Source: Variovorax sp. CF079 (GTDB lineage Bacteria; Pseudomonadota; Gammaproteobacteria; Burkholderiales; Burkholderiaceae_C). From it: DNA of 64,000 bases. The notes below the pieces were generated by a model. It was not told where the DNA came from, did not search any database, and saw only the letters and a list, made by a program, of their open reading frames with translations. Made by a program: the position numbers and the translations under genes. Shown here piece by piece: positions 51,162 through 59,401 of the stretch (position 1 is its first letter; every line of letters begins with the position of its first letter). Where the stretch lies: positions 186,001 through 250,000 of the forward strand of contig NZ_FMZU01000001.1 in the NCBI RefSeq assembly GCF_900101545.1, read 5' to 3'.

Positions 51162-52112
51162 ATGGCCATCCAGTGGTTCCCCGGTCACATGCACTTGACC
51201 CAGAAGGCCATCGCCGAACGGATCAAGGACATCGACGTCGTCATCGAGCTGCTCGATGCGCGCCTGCCGGGCTCCAGCGCCAACCCGATGCTGGCCGAAC
51301 TCACCGGCCACAAGCCGGGCCTCAAGGTGCTCAACAAGCAGGACCTGGCCGATCCCGAACGCACCGCGCTCTGGCTGGCCCACTACAACGCGCAGCCGGC
51401 CACGCGCGCGATCGGCCTCGATGCCAGCCAGACCGCGCCGGCGCGGCAACTGATCGACGCCTGCCACGAACTCGCGCCGAACCGCGGCGGCATGGCCAAG
51501 CCGATGCGCGTGCTGATCTGCGGCATTCCCAACGTCGGCAAATCCACGCTGATCAACACGCTGACCGGCAGCCGCAAGGCCAAGACCGGCGACGAGGCCG
51601 GCATCACCAAGCTCGAGCAGCGCATCGTGCTGGCCGACGACTTCTATCTTTGGGACACGCCCGGCATGCTGTGGCCGCGCATCATCGTGGCCAAGAGCGG
51701 CTACAACCTGGCCGCCAGCGGCGCCATCGGCCGCAATGCCTTCGACGAGGAAGAGGTGGCCCTGGAACTGCTCGACTACCTGAAGCGCGACTACGCGGGC
51801 CTGGTCGAGGCGCGCTTCAAGCTCGAATCGATCGAGGGCTTCCGCGACGAGCAGGTGCTCGAAGCCATCGGCCGCAAGCGCGGCGCGCTGCTCGGCCGCG
51901 GCCGCGTGAACCTGCAGAAGGCGGCCGAGGTCGTGATGCACGAATTCCGCAGCGGCAACATGGGCCGCATCACGCTGGAGACGCCGCAGGAGTTTGCCGG
52001 GTGGCTCGCGGCGGGGCAGTTGCTGGATGCGGAGCGCCGGGCGAAGAAGGAAGCGCGCTCGCGCAAGAAGCGCCCTCCCGAGCAGGAAGACAGCCCGCCC
52101 GAGAGACCCTAG
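51162..52112 (+). CDS. ylqF: Ribosome biogenesis GTPase YlqF/RbgA
   Basis: A 316-residue circularly permuted GTPase required in late assembly of the 50S subunit. G4 (NKQD at 66-69), G1 (GIPNVGKST) and G3 (DTPGM) follow in the permuted order. The N-terminal WFPGHM and C-terminal RGRVNLQKAAEVVMHEFRSGNMGRITLE are family typical. The ATG is at 51162. The tail is very basic and acidic in turn (ERRAKKEARSRKKRPPEQED). It ends four bases from the convergent sigma gene. Confidence 0.95.
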   Translation: MAIQWFPGHMHLTQKAIAERIKDIDVVIELLDARLPGSSANPMLAELTGHKPGLKVLNKQDLADPERTALWLAHYNAQPATRAIGLDASQTAPARQLIDACHELAPNRGGMAKPMRVLICGIPNVGKSTLINTLTGSRKAKTGDEAGITKLEQRIVLADDFYLWDTPGMLWPRIIVAKSGYNLAASGAIGRNAFDEEEVALELLDYLKRDYAGLVEARFKLESIEGFRDEQVLEAIGRKRGALLGRGRVNLQKAAEVVMHEFRSGNMGRITLETPQEFAGWLAAGQLLDAERRAKKEARSRKKRPPEQEDSPPERP

Positions 52113-52115
52113 CAG

Positions 52116-53036
52116 CTAGTCGAATTCGATCTGCGCTTCCTGTGCGATGTAGCGCACGTAGTAGAAATCGCGGATTGCGCTCACCCGATCGTCCTGCCAG
52201 CTCAATTCGATGAAGTAGTTCGGCCGCGCCGCGCCCGGCGGGGAGAAAACCGCCAGCACCTCGCGGCCGTCGAGCCAGCCCGGCACCAGGTGCCAGTCGG
52301 GGAGCTTGGCGTAGTTGCCGAAGTAGGGCGCCACGTTGCGCCGGCCTGCCGCCTTGCGCCGCGACACCAGGTCGAGCCGCACTTCGTCGGCGAGCATGGC
52401 GCGCACGCCGTCCCAGTCATGGGCGTTGAACAGGCTTGCATAGCGCACCAGCGCCGGCTGGAAGGCGCGCGCCGGCGTTGGCGGCGGCGCGACTTCGGAC
52501 AGCTCGCGCAGCAGCACGCGCCCGCGGTGCAACGCGGCCTTGACGGCCGGCACGCTCAGTTCGAGTTCGCTGGCGATCTCCTCCAACGAATGGTCCAGCA
52601 CGTCCTTGAGGATCACGCAGCCGCGCTGCGCCGGCGCGAGCTGAAGAAAGAGAGAGAGGGCGGCATGCACGGCCTGATGCCGCGCCAGCGCCTGGTCGGG
52701 CTCGCGCGCCTCGTCGTCCGCGATCTCGGATGCTGCGTCGAGGGGCTCGGTCTTCAGGTACGCATCGTGCCGCCAGCGGTCGACCGCCCGGTTGTGGGCG
52801 ATGCGAAAAAGCCATGGGCGCAGCGGCGGCAGCTCCTTCAGTTCCGACAGCTGGTAGTAGGCGCGTGCCAGCGTGTCCTGGACCACGTCTTCGCCGTCGG
52901 CGACCGAGCCGGTCATGCGCGTGCAGTAGCGATGCAGCTCGGGCCGCACCTCGTCGACGAGCGCCAGGAACTGCCGGCGCGCCTCTTCCAGCGTGCCGAG
53001 GATCGCGTCGTGCGTGTCACTTGCCGAAGAAGCCAT
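52116..53036 (-). CDS. ECF-type sigma factor with SnoaL-like extension
   Basis: A 306-residue sigma factor. Region 2 is YCTRMTGSVADGEDVVQDTLARAYYQ through RPWLFRIAHNRAVDRWRHD, and region 4 is LAPAQRGCVILKDVLDHSLEEIASELELSVPAVKAALHRGRVLLRE. A C-terminal domain of about 110 residues (ALVRYASLFNAHDWDGVRAML onwards) is SnoaL/NTF2-like, as in ECF41/SigJ sigma factors, but the DGGGK-type motif of ECF41 is not present. No anti-sigma gene is adjacent; the extension may self-regulate. It overlaps the upstream ABM-like gene by 20 bases. Confidence 0.88.
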   Translation of the reverse strand: MASSASDTHDAILGTLEEARRQFLALVDEVRPELHRYCTRMTGSVADGEDVVQDTLARAYYQLSELKELPPLRPWLFRIAHNRAVDRWRHDAYLKTEPLDAASEIADDEAREPDQALARHQAVHAALSLFLQLAPAQRGCVILKDVLDHSLEEIASELELSVPAVKAALHRGRVLLRELSEVAPPPTPARAFQPALVRYASLFNAHDWDGVRAMLADEVRLDLVSRRKAAGRRNVAPYFGNYAKLPDWHLVPGWLDGREVLAVFSPPGAARPNYFIELSWQDDRVSAIRDFYYVRYIAQEAQIEFD

Positions 53037-53322
53037 AGGACCCGATCTCCTCCAGTTCCGTCGTGACCGGCGGCGTCTCGCAGCGCTCGCGGATCTCCGC
53101 CGTGAAGGCCTTGAAGGCGGGAAGCGCCGTCAAGGCATTGGCACCGTCCGCGGCCTCATGTGAAACGAGGTGGACGAAGCTCACGCCATCCGCCAGCTTG
53201 AAGGTGGCGTAGTGCAGGCCAGGCGGTCGGGCCTGATGGAGCGCTTCGTACACCGCGCGGACGTAGCTTTCATTCTCGGCCACCCGGTCGGCCTTCACCT
53301 TGTATTGCACCATGCGTTTCAT
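53017..53322 (-). CDS. ABM-like dimeric alpha-beta barrel protein
   Basis: A 101-residue protein with a ferredoxin-like (ABM/Dabb) fold: MKRMVQYKVKADRVAENESYVRAVYEALHQARPPGLHYATFKLADGVSFVHLV. Such proteins include small heme-free monooxygenases and quinone-forming enzymes, but key residues are not diagnostic. It overlaps the MFS gene by four bases and the sigma gene by 20, so it is central in the operon. Confidence 0.75.
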   Translation of the reverse strand: MKRMVQYKVKADRVAENESYVRAVYEALHQARPPGLHYATFKLADGVSFVHLVSHEAADGANALTALPAFKAFTAEIRERCETPPVTTELEEIGSYGFFGK

Positions 53323-54737
53323 GATCGGAGTCCTTTCTCCGGCAAAGGCCGGAACAGCTTGTTCTCTGTCGGGAGCCACCAGGCCGCGAACGCGGCCAGC
53401 AGCGAAAGCGCGGCAGCAACGCCCATTGCCTGCGTGAAGCCCAGGCTGAAAGCCGGCGGCGAGGCCAGGCTGCCGGCGCGGGCAAACACCTCGACCAGGA
53501 GCGCGATGCCGAACATTCCGCCCAGGTAGCGAAACATGTTGAAGGTGCCGGAGGCCTTGCCGATCTCCACGGGCGCCACCGCGCTCAGCACTGCGCTCTG
53601 GGCCGCGGGCATGGCCATCGAGACGCCGGCACCGCCGACGATCAGCGGCAGGACGAGCTGGGCATAGGGAAGATCGGGCGCCGCGATCAGCGCGATCCAG
53701 GCGCTGCCGATGGCCTGCAGCAGCACGCCGCAGACGACCAGCGGCCGTTCGCCGAAGCGGTTGACCAGGCTGCCCGCCAGGGGCGCGACCACGAACAGCG
53801 TGGCCGTCCATGGCAAGAGCCGCAGCCCCGCGCCGAGCGGGCCCGCGCCCTGCGACTGCAGAAACTGCGGCAGGAAGAACACCGTGCCGTACATCGGCGC
53901 GTAGAAAAGAAAGCTGGCCGCAATGCCGGATGAGAAGCCGCGCGAGCGGAACAGCGAGAGCGGCAGCAGCGGCGCAACTGCGCGCCGCTCCCAGGCCAGG
54001 AAGCCGATCGCCAGCAGCAGGCCGGCCGCCAGCGCCCCGGCCACTTCGAAGCTGGCCCAGGCGGCCTCGTGCCCGCGCGTCAGTCCCCACACCGCGCCCA
54101 GGATCGCGCCGGTGGCGAGCAGCACGCCCGGAAGGTCGAGCGCGGCGGCCGGCCCGCGGCTCTCCGGGATGCGGCGCAGCATGAGCGGAGCGACGACCAG
54201 CCCGATCGGAACGTTGATCCAGAAGATCCATCGCCAGTCAAGGCCTTCGGCCACTGCGCCGCCCGCGGCCGGCCCGACGATCAGGGCCAGCCCGGTGACG
54301 CCGCTGAAGATGCCGAGCGCCCGGGCCCGCGTCTCCTTGGGAACGGCCGCGCTCAAGAGCGCCATCGCCAGCGGCATCGCCAGTGCCGCGCCGACCCCTT
54401 GCAGGGCGCGCGCGGCGATCAGCCAGGCGACGCTGCCCGCCATCGCACAGCCGACCGAGGCGAGGACGAAGATCGCGAGGCCCGCGACCAGCGTGCGCCG
54501 GCGCCCGAAGCGATCGCCGAGCGCCGCACCGCTCATGAGCAGCACGGCGAAGCTCAGGTTGTAGGCATTGACGGTCCATTCCAGCGCTTCGATCGGTGCG
54601 CCGAAATCCTTGCCGATCGCGCTCAGGGCGGTCGTGACCACCAGCGCGTCGAGCGCGATCATGAAAGAGGTCAGCGAGGCCAGCGCGAGAACCCAGCGCG
54701 GGGAGGGGGCCACGTGAAATGTCGGGTCGTAGGTCAT
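53319..54737 (-). CDS. MFS drug/metabolite exporter (DHA2, 14 helices)
   Basis: A 472-residue EmrB/QacA-type exporter with 14 membrane segments. Motifs are FMIALDALVVTTALSAIGKDFGA (motif D1), LGDRFGRRRTLVAGLAIFVLAS (motif A), and ALGIFSGVTGLALIVGPAAGGAVAEGLDWRWIFWINVPIGL (motif C with antiporter signature). The ATG at 54737 is used. It leads an operon with ABM-like and ECF sigma genes and faces the Fic-wHTH gene across a duplicated operator. Confidence 0.92.
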   Translation of the reverse strand: MTYDPTFHVAPSPRWVLALASLTSFMIALDALVVTTALSAIGKDFGAPIEALEWTVNAYNLSFAVLLMSGAALGDRFGRRRTLVAGLAIFVLASVGCAMAGSVAWLIAARALQGVGAALAMPLAMALLSAAVPKETRARALGIFSGVTGLALIVGPAAGGAVAEGLDWRWIFWINVPIGLVVAPLMLRRIPESRGPAAALDLPGVLLATGAILGAVWGLTRGHEAAWASFEVAGALAAGLLLAIGFLAWERRAVAPLLPLSLFRSRGFSSGIAASFLFYAPMYGTVFFLPQFLQSQGAGPLGAGLRLLPWTATLFVVAPLAGSLVNRFGERPLVVCGVLLQAIGSAWIALIAAPDLPYAQLVLPLIVGGAGVSMAMPAAQSAVLSAVAPVEIGKASGTFNMFRYLGGMFGIALLVEVFARAGSLASPPAFSLGFTQAMGVAAALSLLAAFAAWWLPTENKLFRPLPEKGLRS

Positions 54738-54787
54738 ACGACGAGGACGAACGGGGCGCGGGAAAGGATGCGGTGCGAGGAATCCAA

Positions 54788-54849
54788 TGAAGCGCAAAGC
54801 CGTTCTTTACGCTTCAAATTTGAAGCGCAAATGGATAAGATGCGCTTCA
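54788..54849. promoter_or_regulatory. Duplicated TGAAGCG-N15-CGCTTCA operator
   Basis: Four identical half-sites make two inverted pairs: TGAAGCG (54788-54794) with CGCTTCA (54810-54816), and TGAAGCG (54821-54827) with CGCTTCA (54843-54849). Both pairs have a 15-base spacer and are displaced by exactly 33 bases, three helical turns. The inner two half-sites form an 18-bp perfect palindrome (54810-54827). The array runs between the MFS operon and the Fic gene, over the latter's possible starts. It looks like a cooperative repressor operator. Confidence 0.7.
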
Positions 54850-55991
54850 TGTGGATCTGGCAGGCCGCCGATTGGCCTCATTTCAAGTTCGACGCGCAGG
54901 CGCTGCAGCCGGCGCTGGCCGCGGCTCGCGTTGCGCAAGGACGGATGCTCGGCGTAGCGAGCGGCCTTCAACTGGTCGATCTGGGCGAACTGCAGCTCAC
55001 CGAATGGGCGCAGGAAGCCGTCGCCACCGCGCAGATCGAGGGCGAAATGCTGCAGATCAATTCGGTGCGCGCGTCGGCCGCGCGCCGTCTGGGCTTGACG
55101 CAGAGCAGTCGCGCGCGGCTGACCCAGCGCGAACCCCGTGCCGAAGCCACGCTGGATGTGATCGAGGCCGCGGTCGCGCAATGGCAGCAGCCACTGACCG
55201 AGGCCAGCCTTTTCGATTGGCATGCTGCGCTGTTCCCCAACGGCCGTAGCGACATCACGCGCATCGTGACGGGTGCCTACCGCACGCACCCCGAGCCCAT
55301 GCAGATCGTCACGCCGAGGCTGGGCAAGCCGGACACGGTGCACTACGAGGCGCCGGCCTCGCGCGATGTGCCGTCGCAGATGCGCCTGCTGGTGGACTGG
55401 TTCAACAATGCGGAGCTTCGCGCCGGCATGGACGGCATCGTGCGTGCCGCGCTGGCGCATCTCTGGTTCGAAACCATCCATCCCTTCGAGGACGGCAACG
55501 GCCGCATCGGCCGGGCGCTGAGCGATCTGGCGTTGGCGCAGGACACGCGCAGCAGCCAGCGCCTGTTCAGCCTCTCCCAGCAGATCTGGCTCGACCGCCA
55601 GGGCTACTACGCGCATCTTCACAGTGCATCCTGCCAAACGCAGATGGACGTCACATCCTGGGTACTGTGGTTCGTGGGGCGCGTCGAACAGGCATGTCTT
55701 GCCACGCTGAGCCAGATGCAGACCGCAGCCGACAAGAGCGCGTTCCGGCTCGGCATCCAGGCGGCTCACCCTGAACTTACGCCCAGCCAGCGCAAGGTGC
55801 TGAACAAGCTCTTCGACACCCAGCCCGCAGGCTTTGCGGGCGGCATGAGCACGGAGAAGTACGTCGCGATCACCGGCGTATCGCGTGCCACCGCCTACCG
55901 CGAACTCACGCGGCTTGCCGAATGGGGGCTGCTTGCGCGAACAGGGCAGGGGCGAGGCACGCGCTACGCACTGGTGCCCGGCGAGGCCTAG
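54831..55991 (+). CDS. Class II Fic protein with C-terminal winged HTH
   Basis: A 386-residue protein. The N-terminal domain carries an inhibitory helix motif TAQIEG (T66 to G71, the [ST]xxxE[GN] pattern). The Fic core has the complete catalytic loop HPFEDGNGRIGR (H217-R228), so it should transfer AMP or another nucleotide to a protein hydroxyl. The C-terminus (YVAITGVSRATAYRELTRLAEWGLLARTGQGRGTRYAL) is a winged HTH. ATG 54831 or 54840 may start the protein; both lie in the operator, which suggests autorepression. Confidence 0.92.
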   Translation: MDKMRFMWIWQAADWPHFKFDAQALQPALAAARVAQGRMLGVASGLQLVDLGELQLTEWAQEAVATAQIEGEMLQINSVRASAARRLGLTQSSRARLTQREPRAEATLDVIEAAVAQWQQPLTEASLFDWHAALFPNGRSDITRIVTGAYRTHPEPMQIVTPRLGKPDTVHYEAPASRDVPSQMRLLVDWFNNAELRAGMDGIVRAALAHLWFETIHPFEDGNGRIGRALSDLALAQDTRSSQRLFSLSQQIWLDRQGYYAHLHSASCQTQMDVTSWVLWFVGRVEQACLATLSQMQTAADKSAFRLGIQAAHPELTPSQRKVLNKLFDTQPAGFAGGMSTEKYVAITGVSRATAYRELTRLAEWGLLARTGQGRGTRYALVPGEA

Positions 55992-56114
55992 TCTCACGTC
56001 CACAGGCCTCGGAACATGCGCACAGTGCGGTCGCCAGCGGGAAAATCCCGGGCGCGGCGCCATGCCGCCAAGTCAAGATGCAAACTCATCCTTCACTCCA
56101 GCCGGAGCCTACCC

Positions 56115-56402
56115 ATGCACTACGTCCTCGCGCGCATCACCGTCAAACCTGAGGTCGTCGAACTCGCCAAGGGCATCCTCGTCGACCTGGCGACCAAGTC
56201 GCGACAGGAACCGGGTTGCATGGGCTATGAGCTCTACCAGCAGGCCGAGGCGCCGCACGTGTTCCAGACTGTCGAGCAGTGGCAGGCCAAGGCGCATGCC
56301 GATGCGCACATGGCGACCGTGCACGTGGGCGCGGCGATCGCGGCCGCGGGGCCGCTGTTTGCGGCGGCGCCGGAGATCGTGGCCTACAGCAGGTTGGTCT
56401 AG
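56115..56402 (+). CDS. YgiN-like antibiotic biosynthesis monooxygenase domain protein
   Basis: A 95-residue dimeric ABM-fold protein: HYVLARITVKPEVVELAKGILVDLATKSRQEPGCMGYELYQQAEAPHVFQTVEQWQAKAHADAHMATVHV. YgiN relatives oxidise menadiol-like quinols or simply bind them. A GGAG-type site precedes the ATG. Its stop shares CTAG with the convergent hsdS. Confidence 0.88.
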   Translation: MHYVLARITVKPEVVELAKGILVDLATKSRQEPGCMGYELYQQAEAPHVFQTVEQWQAKAHADAHMATVHVGAAIAAAGPLFAAAPEIVAYSRLV

Positions 56403-57607
56403 GGTCTGAAGATCCTGGCGAGCAGGGCCTCGAAGGTTGCCTCGGCATTGGCCAGCGCGGCCTGCTGCTGGAGCGAGATCGAGTGCAGGGCCGTCGCATG
56501 TTCGGCAAATGCCTGCTGATGCGCGTGCGGCGCAACCATGATCGGCAGCGTACGGAGCCTTTCCTTCGAGATGTTGAGCATCGACGCGGCCGTTCCGCTG
56601 GCCATCAATCGAAGCCGTCTTCGGATGGCCGGCGCCGTCAGCAGCGCCCACAGGTAGAGCGGATGCACGCCCGATTCGGGCCGCAGGCAGAGGCGGAAGA
56701 TCAGGTCGGGCAGGAGGATGCGGCCCTGGGTGTCCCAGACATAGGCCGGCGTGCCCACGAGCTCCAGCGTGTTCTTGCGGCTGAGCAGGAGATCGCCGCG
56801 CCGGACCTCGCAGCGCGCATCGGGCACTTCCTTGTCGGGCAGGGTCTTGTGGTCCGACTCGTTGTAGGCGGCATGCTTCAGCGCGCTCAGGCGCAGCACG
56901 CCCCATTCGTCGGGCGCCTTCGGCCGGTCGTGGCAGCGCGGGCTCTTGCCGCTGTCGATGCGCTCGAGCACATCGCCCAGCGTCGCCACCGGCCAACTCT
57001 TGGGATTGGCGGTGGCGTCGCCGAACATGTCGGCGTGGATGGCGAGGATCAGCTGCTCGGTCTTCTTGCGCGCTTCGCGCCGAAGCCGGACGATGCCTTC
57101 CGCGCAGGACAGCACGTCGACCATGCGGCGCTGCTCGGCCAGCGCGGGCACCAGAATGGCAGCGCCCGCCATGAAGGCCGCGGGCACGCGCTGCTGGCCG
57201 GCGGTGCCGGTGAAGCTTCTGCGCGCCTCGCGCCGAAAGCGCTGCTGGCGCACGAAGTAGTAGAGCCACTCGGGCAGAACGGATTCTTTCGCGCGCAGCA
57301 CGTGGAACTCGGTGGAACCGAAGCCGCGTCCACCGGCCAGGCCGCGCGCGATGGCGGCCTTGCCGTTCTCCATGCACGGCGTGATCTTGGCGAACAGCAC
57401 ATCGTCCTCGGCGAAGGGGGTATAGCCCTTCTTCACTTCGGCGAAGCGGCGCGTCAGGCGCTGCTCGATGGTGCCGGAAGTCTCGTTCACCGCGGCCATC
57501 GGGACGAAGCCGACTTCACTGTCTTCCTGCAGGTCGTGCGACTTCGGCAACCTCGGGTTGATGTCGCAGACCTCGCCGAGCAGCGCGATGCGGGCCGCCG
57601 GCATCAT
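56399..57607 (-). CDS. hsdS: Type I restriction-modification specificity subunit
   Basis: A 402-residue HsdS. Two target-recognition halves are visible, one from the start (LLGEVCDINPRL) through GSTEFHVLRAKESVLPEWLYYFVRQQRFRREARRSFTGTAGQQRVP, and one from the VATLGDVLERIDSGKSPRC repeat, each followed by a coiled-coil spacer (EQRRMVDVLSCAEGIVRLRREARKKTEQLI; QQAFAEHATALHSISLQQQAALANAEATFEALL). The recognition sequence is not predictable. It begins inside the hsdM stop (ATGATG). Confidence 0.92.
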   Translation of the reverse strand: MMPAARIALLGEVCDINPRLPKSHDLQEDSEVGFVPMAAVNETSGTIEQRLTRRFAEVKKGYTPFAEDDVLFAKITPCMENGKAAIARGLAGGRGFGSTEFHVLRAKESVLPEWLYYFVRQQRFRREARRSFTGTAGQQRVPAAFMAGAAILVPALAEQRRMVDVLSCAEGIVRLRREARKKTEQLILAIHADMFGDATANPKSWPVATLGDVLERIDSGKSPRCHDRPKAPDEWGVLRLSALKHAAYNESDHKTLPDKEVPDARCEVRRGDLLLSRKNTLELVGTPAYVWDTQGRILLPDLIFRLCLRPESGVHPLYLWALLTAPAIRRRLRLMASGTAASMLNISKERLRTLPIMVAPHAHQQAFAEHATALHSISLQQQAALANAEATFEALLARIFRP

Positions 57608-59271
57608 GGAATGCGCTCCGCCAGCGCGGCGCGCAGCGCCTCGATCTCTTCCACGATCTCGGCCTCGATCGCCGCCAGTTCGCCGAGCAGCTCGCGCGGA
57701 TCCAGGTGCTCGACCTGCGCCTGGCTCATCGGCCGGTAGCGGCTGGCCGACAGGTTGAAGTCGTTGGCGCGCAACGCGGCCGCGTCGGCGAACCACCATT
57801 TCTCGGTCCACTCGGCGTCCGCATCGCGCGCCTGCCAGCGCGCCCAGGCTGCATCGCGACGCGCGTAGGCCTGCGACAGCGCGGGCAGGTCGTCGGCTTC
57901 GATGGGCGTGTCGTGGTTGGCGTCGAGCCGGTAGCCGTCGTCGTCGGCATGCAGGAACTGCACGCGCCCGGTGCGCCCGCCGCGGCGGAAGAACAGCACC
58001 GAGGTCTTGACGCCCGAGTAGGGCTGGAACACGCCGCTGGGCAGGCTCAGCACGGCCTCGACACGATGCTGCTCGATCAGCTGGCGGCGCAGCTCGCGGT
58101 GTGCGAGCGTGGAGCCGAAGAGCACGCCCTCCGGCACCACCACCGCGGCCCGGCCGTCGGGGCGCAGGCTGTCGAGCATGTACTTGAGGAACAGCAGCTC
58201 GGTGGCGCTGGTGCTGCCGATCTTCACCTCGTCGACGATGCGGTCCTTGTCGACCCGGCCCGAGAAGGGCGGGTTCGCCAGCACCACGTGGAAGCCTTCG
58301 GCCGGCAGGCCCAGTGCGGCCTTGTAGCCGGCGTCGAGCGAGGTGGTCAGCACGTTGCGCTGCAGGATGCGCACATGGGCCAGGCCGCGCAGCGTGAGGT
58401 TCATGGTTGCCAGCCGCACCATCTTCGGGTCGACGTCGTCGCCGAAGAAGGTGGCGGTCTGCAGCGTGGAAAGCTGGTCGGCCGAGAGCTTGTCGCCCAG
58501 GCCGCGCAGGTGCGTCTTGCCGTCGAGCTCGGCCTCCGCGATGCCGCCGGGCGAGGAGTTCGCGAGCCGGATCTGGTTGTAGGCCACCACCAGAAAGCCC
58601 GCGGTGCCGGCGGCGGGGTCGTAGACCGTCTCGCCGACCTGCGGATCGACCATCTCGACGATGGTTCGGATGATGTGGCGCGGCGTACGGAACTGGCCCA
58701 ACTCACCGGCCTGCTTCAGCTGGCGCAGCACGTGCTCGAACAGATCGCCCTTGGTGTCGGCATCGGCCTGGTCGAGCCGCAGGCCGTCCACCAGGCGGAT
58801 GACCTGCGTCAGCACCGTGGGATCGTCGATGCCCAGGCGCGCGCCGCGCATGAAATCGTAGGCCGAGGCTTCGCCGATCTCGGCGAAGAAGGGAAACACC
58901 TCGTCGCGCACGAAGCGCACCAGCGCCTCGCCCGACAGCTCGCGCGACCAGAGCGACCAGCGAAAGCGGTTGCGCGGAACGGTCGGCTCGCCGGTGTGCA
59001 GCACGGTGGCGGGCAGGTTGCCTTCGCGCGCGGCCGACACGAAGGCATTCAAGGGATTTCGGAGCTCCCACTCGCCATCGAACAGGCTGATGGGACGCGT
59101 CTTCAGCATGCGGGCGCGTGCCTTGGCCTCGGCGTCGATGCCCTCGACGAGATAGAAGAAGAACAGGAAGGACAGCTGCTCGGCGTTGTTGACCGGGTCC
59201 GGGTAGCCACCGCCAAAAAGGTAATCGCGAATCTGGTCGATGGACCGTCGCATGTCGGCAGTCAGGGGCAT
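57604..59271 (-). CDS. hsdM: Type I restriction-modification DNA methylase
   Basis: A 555-residue N6-adenine methyltransferase. An N-terminal bundle (RRSIDQIRDYLFGGGYPDPVNNAEQLSFLFFFYLVEG) precedes SAM motif I (YDPAAGTAGFLVVAYNQI), the GQFRTPRHIIRTIVEMVDPQVGE segment and catalytic motif IV (NPPFSGRV). It pairs with HsdS for sequence-specific methylation. No hsdR is adjacent on either side, so the pair may act as an orphan methylase or use a distant endonuclease. Confidence 0.94.
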   Translation of the reverse strand: MPLTADMRRSIDQIRDYLFGGGYPDPVNNAEQLSFLFFFYLVEGIDAEAKARARMLKTRPISLFDGEWELRNPLNAFVSAAREGNLPATVLHTGEPTVPRNRFRWSLWSRELSGEALVRFVRDEVFPFFAEIGEASAYDFMRGARLGIDDPTVLTQVIRLVDGLRLDQADADTKGDLFEHVLRQLKQAGELGQFRTPRHIIRTIVEMVDPQVGETVYDPAAGTAGFLVVAYNQIRLANSSPGGIAEAELDGKTHLRGLGDKLSADQLSTLQTATFFGDDVDPKMVRLATMNLTLRGLAHVRILQRNVLTTSLDAGYKAALGLPAEGFHVVLANPPFSGRVDKDRIVDEVKIGSTSATELLFLKYMLDSLRPDGRAAVVVPEGVLFGSTLAHRELRRQLIEQHRVEAVLSLPSGVFQPYSGVKTSVLFFRRGGRTGRVQFLHADDDGYRLDANHDTPIEADDLPALSQAYARRDAAWARWQARDADAEWTEKWWFADAAALRANDFNLSASRYRPMSQAQVEHLDPRELLGELAAIEAEIVEEIEALRAALAERIP

Positions 59272-59401
59272 GAGGGCAAGGCGCTCGAAGAATTTGTGTT
59301 TGTGGGTCGCGAGTCTACGAGGCAATTGGGAGGGGGTTGACGGCCTCCACCGTGGCGGCGCGGCTGTAGCAAACTCAGGGACCTCTCAAGAACACCCCGC
59401 C

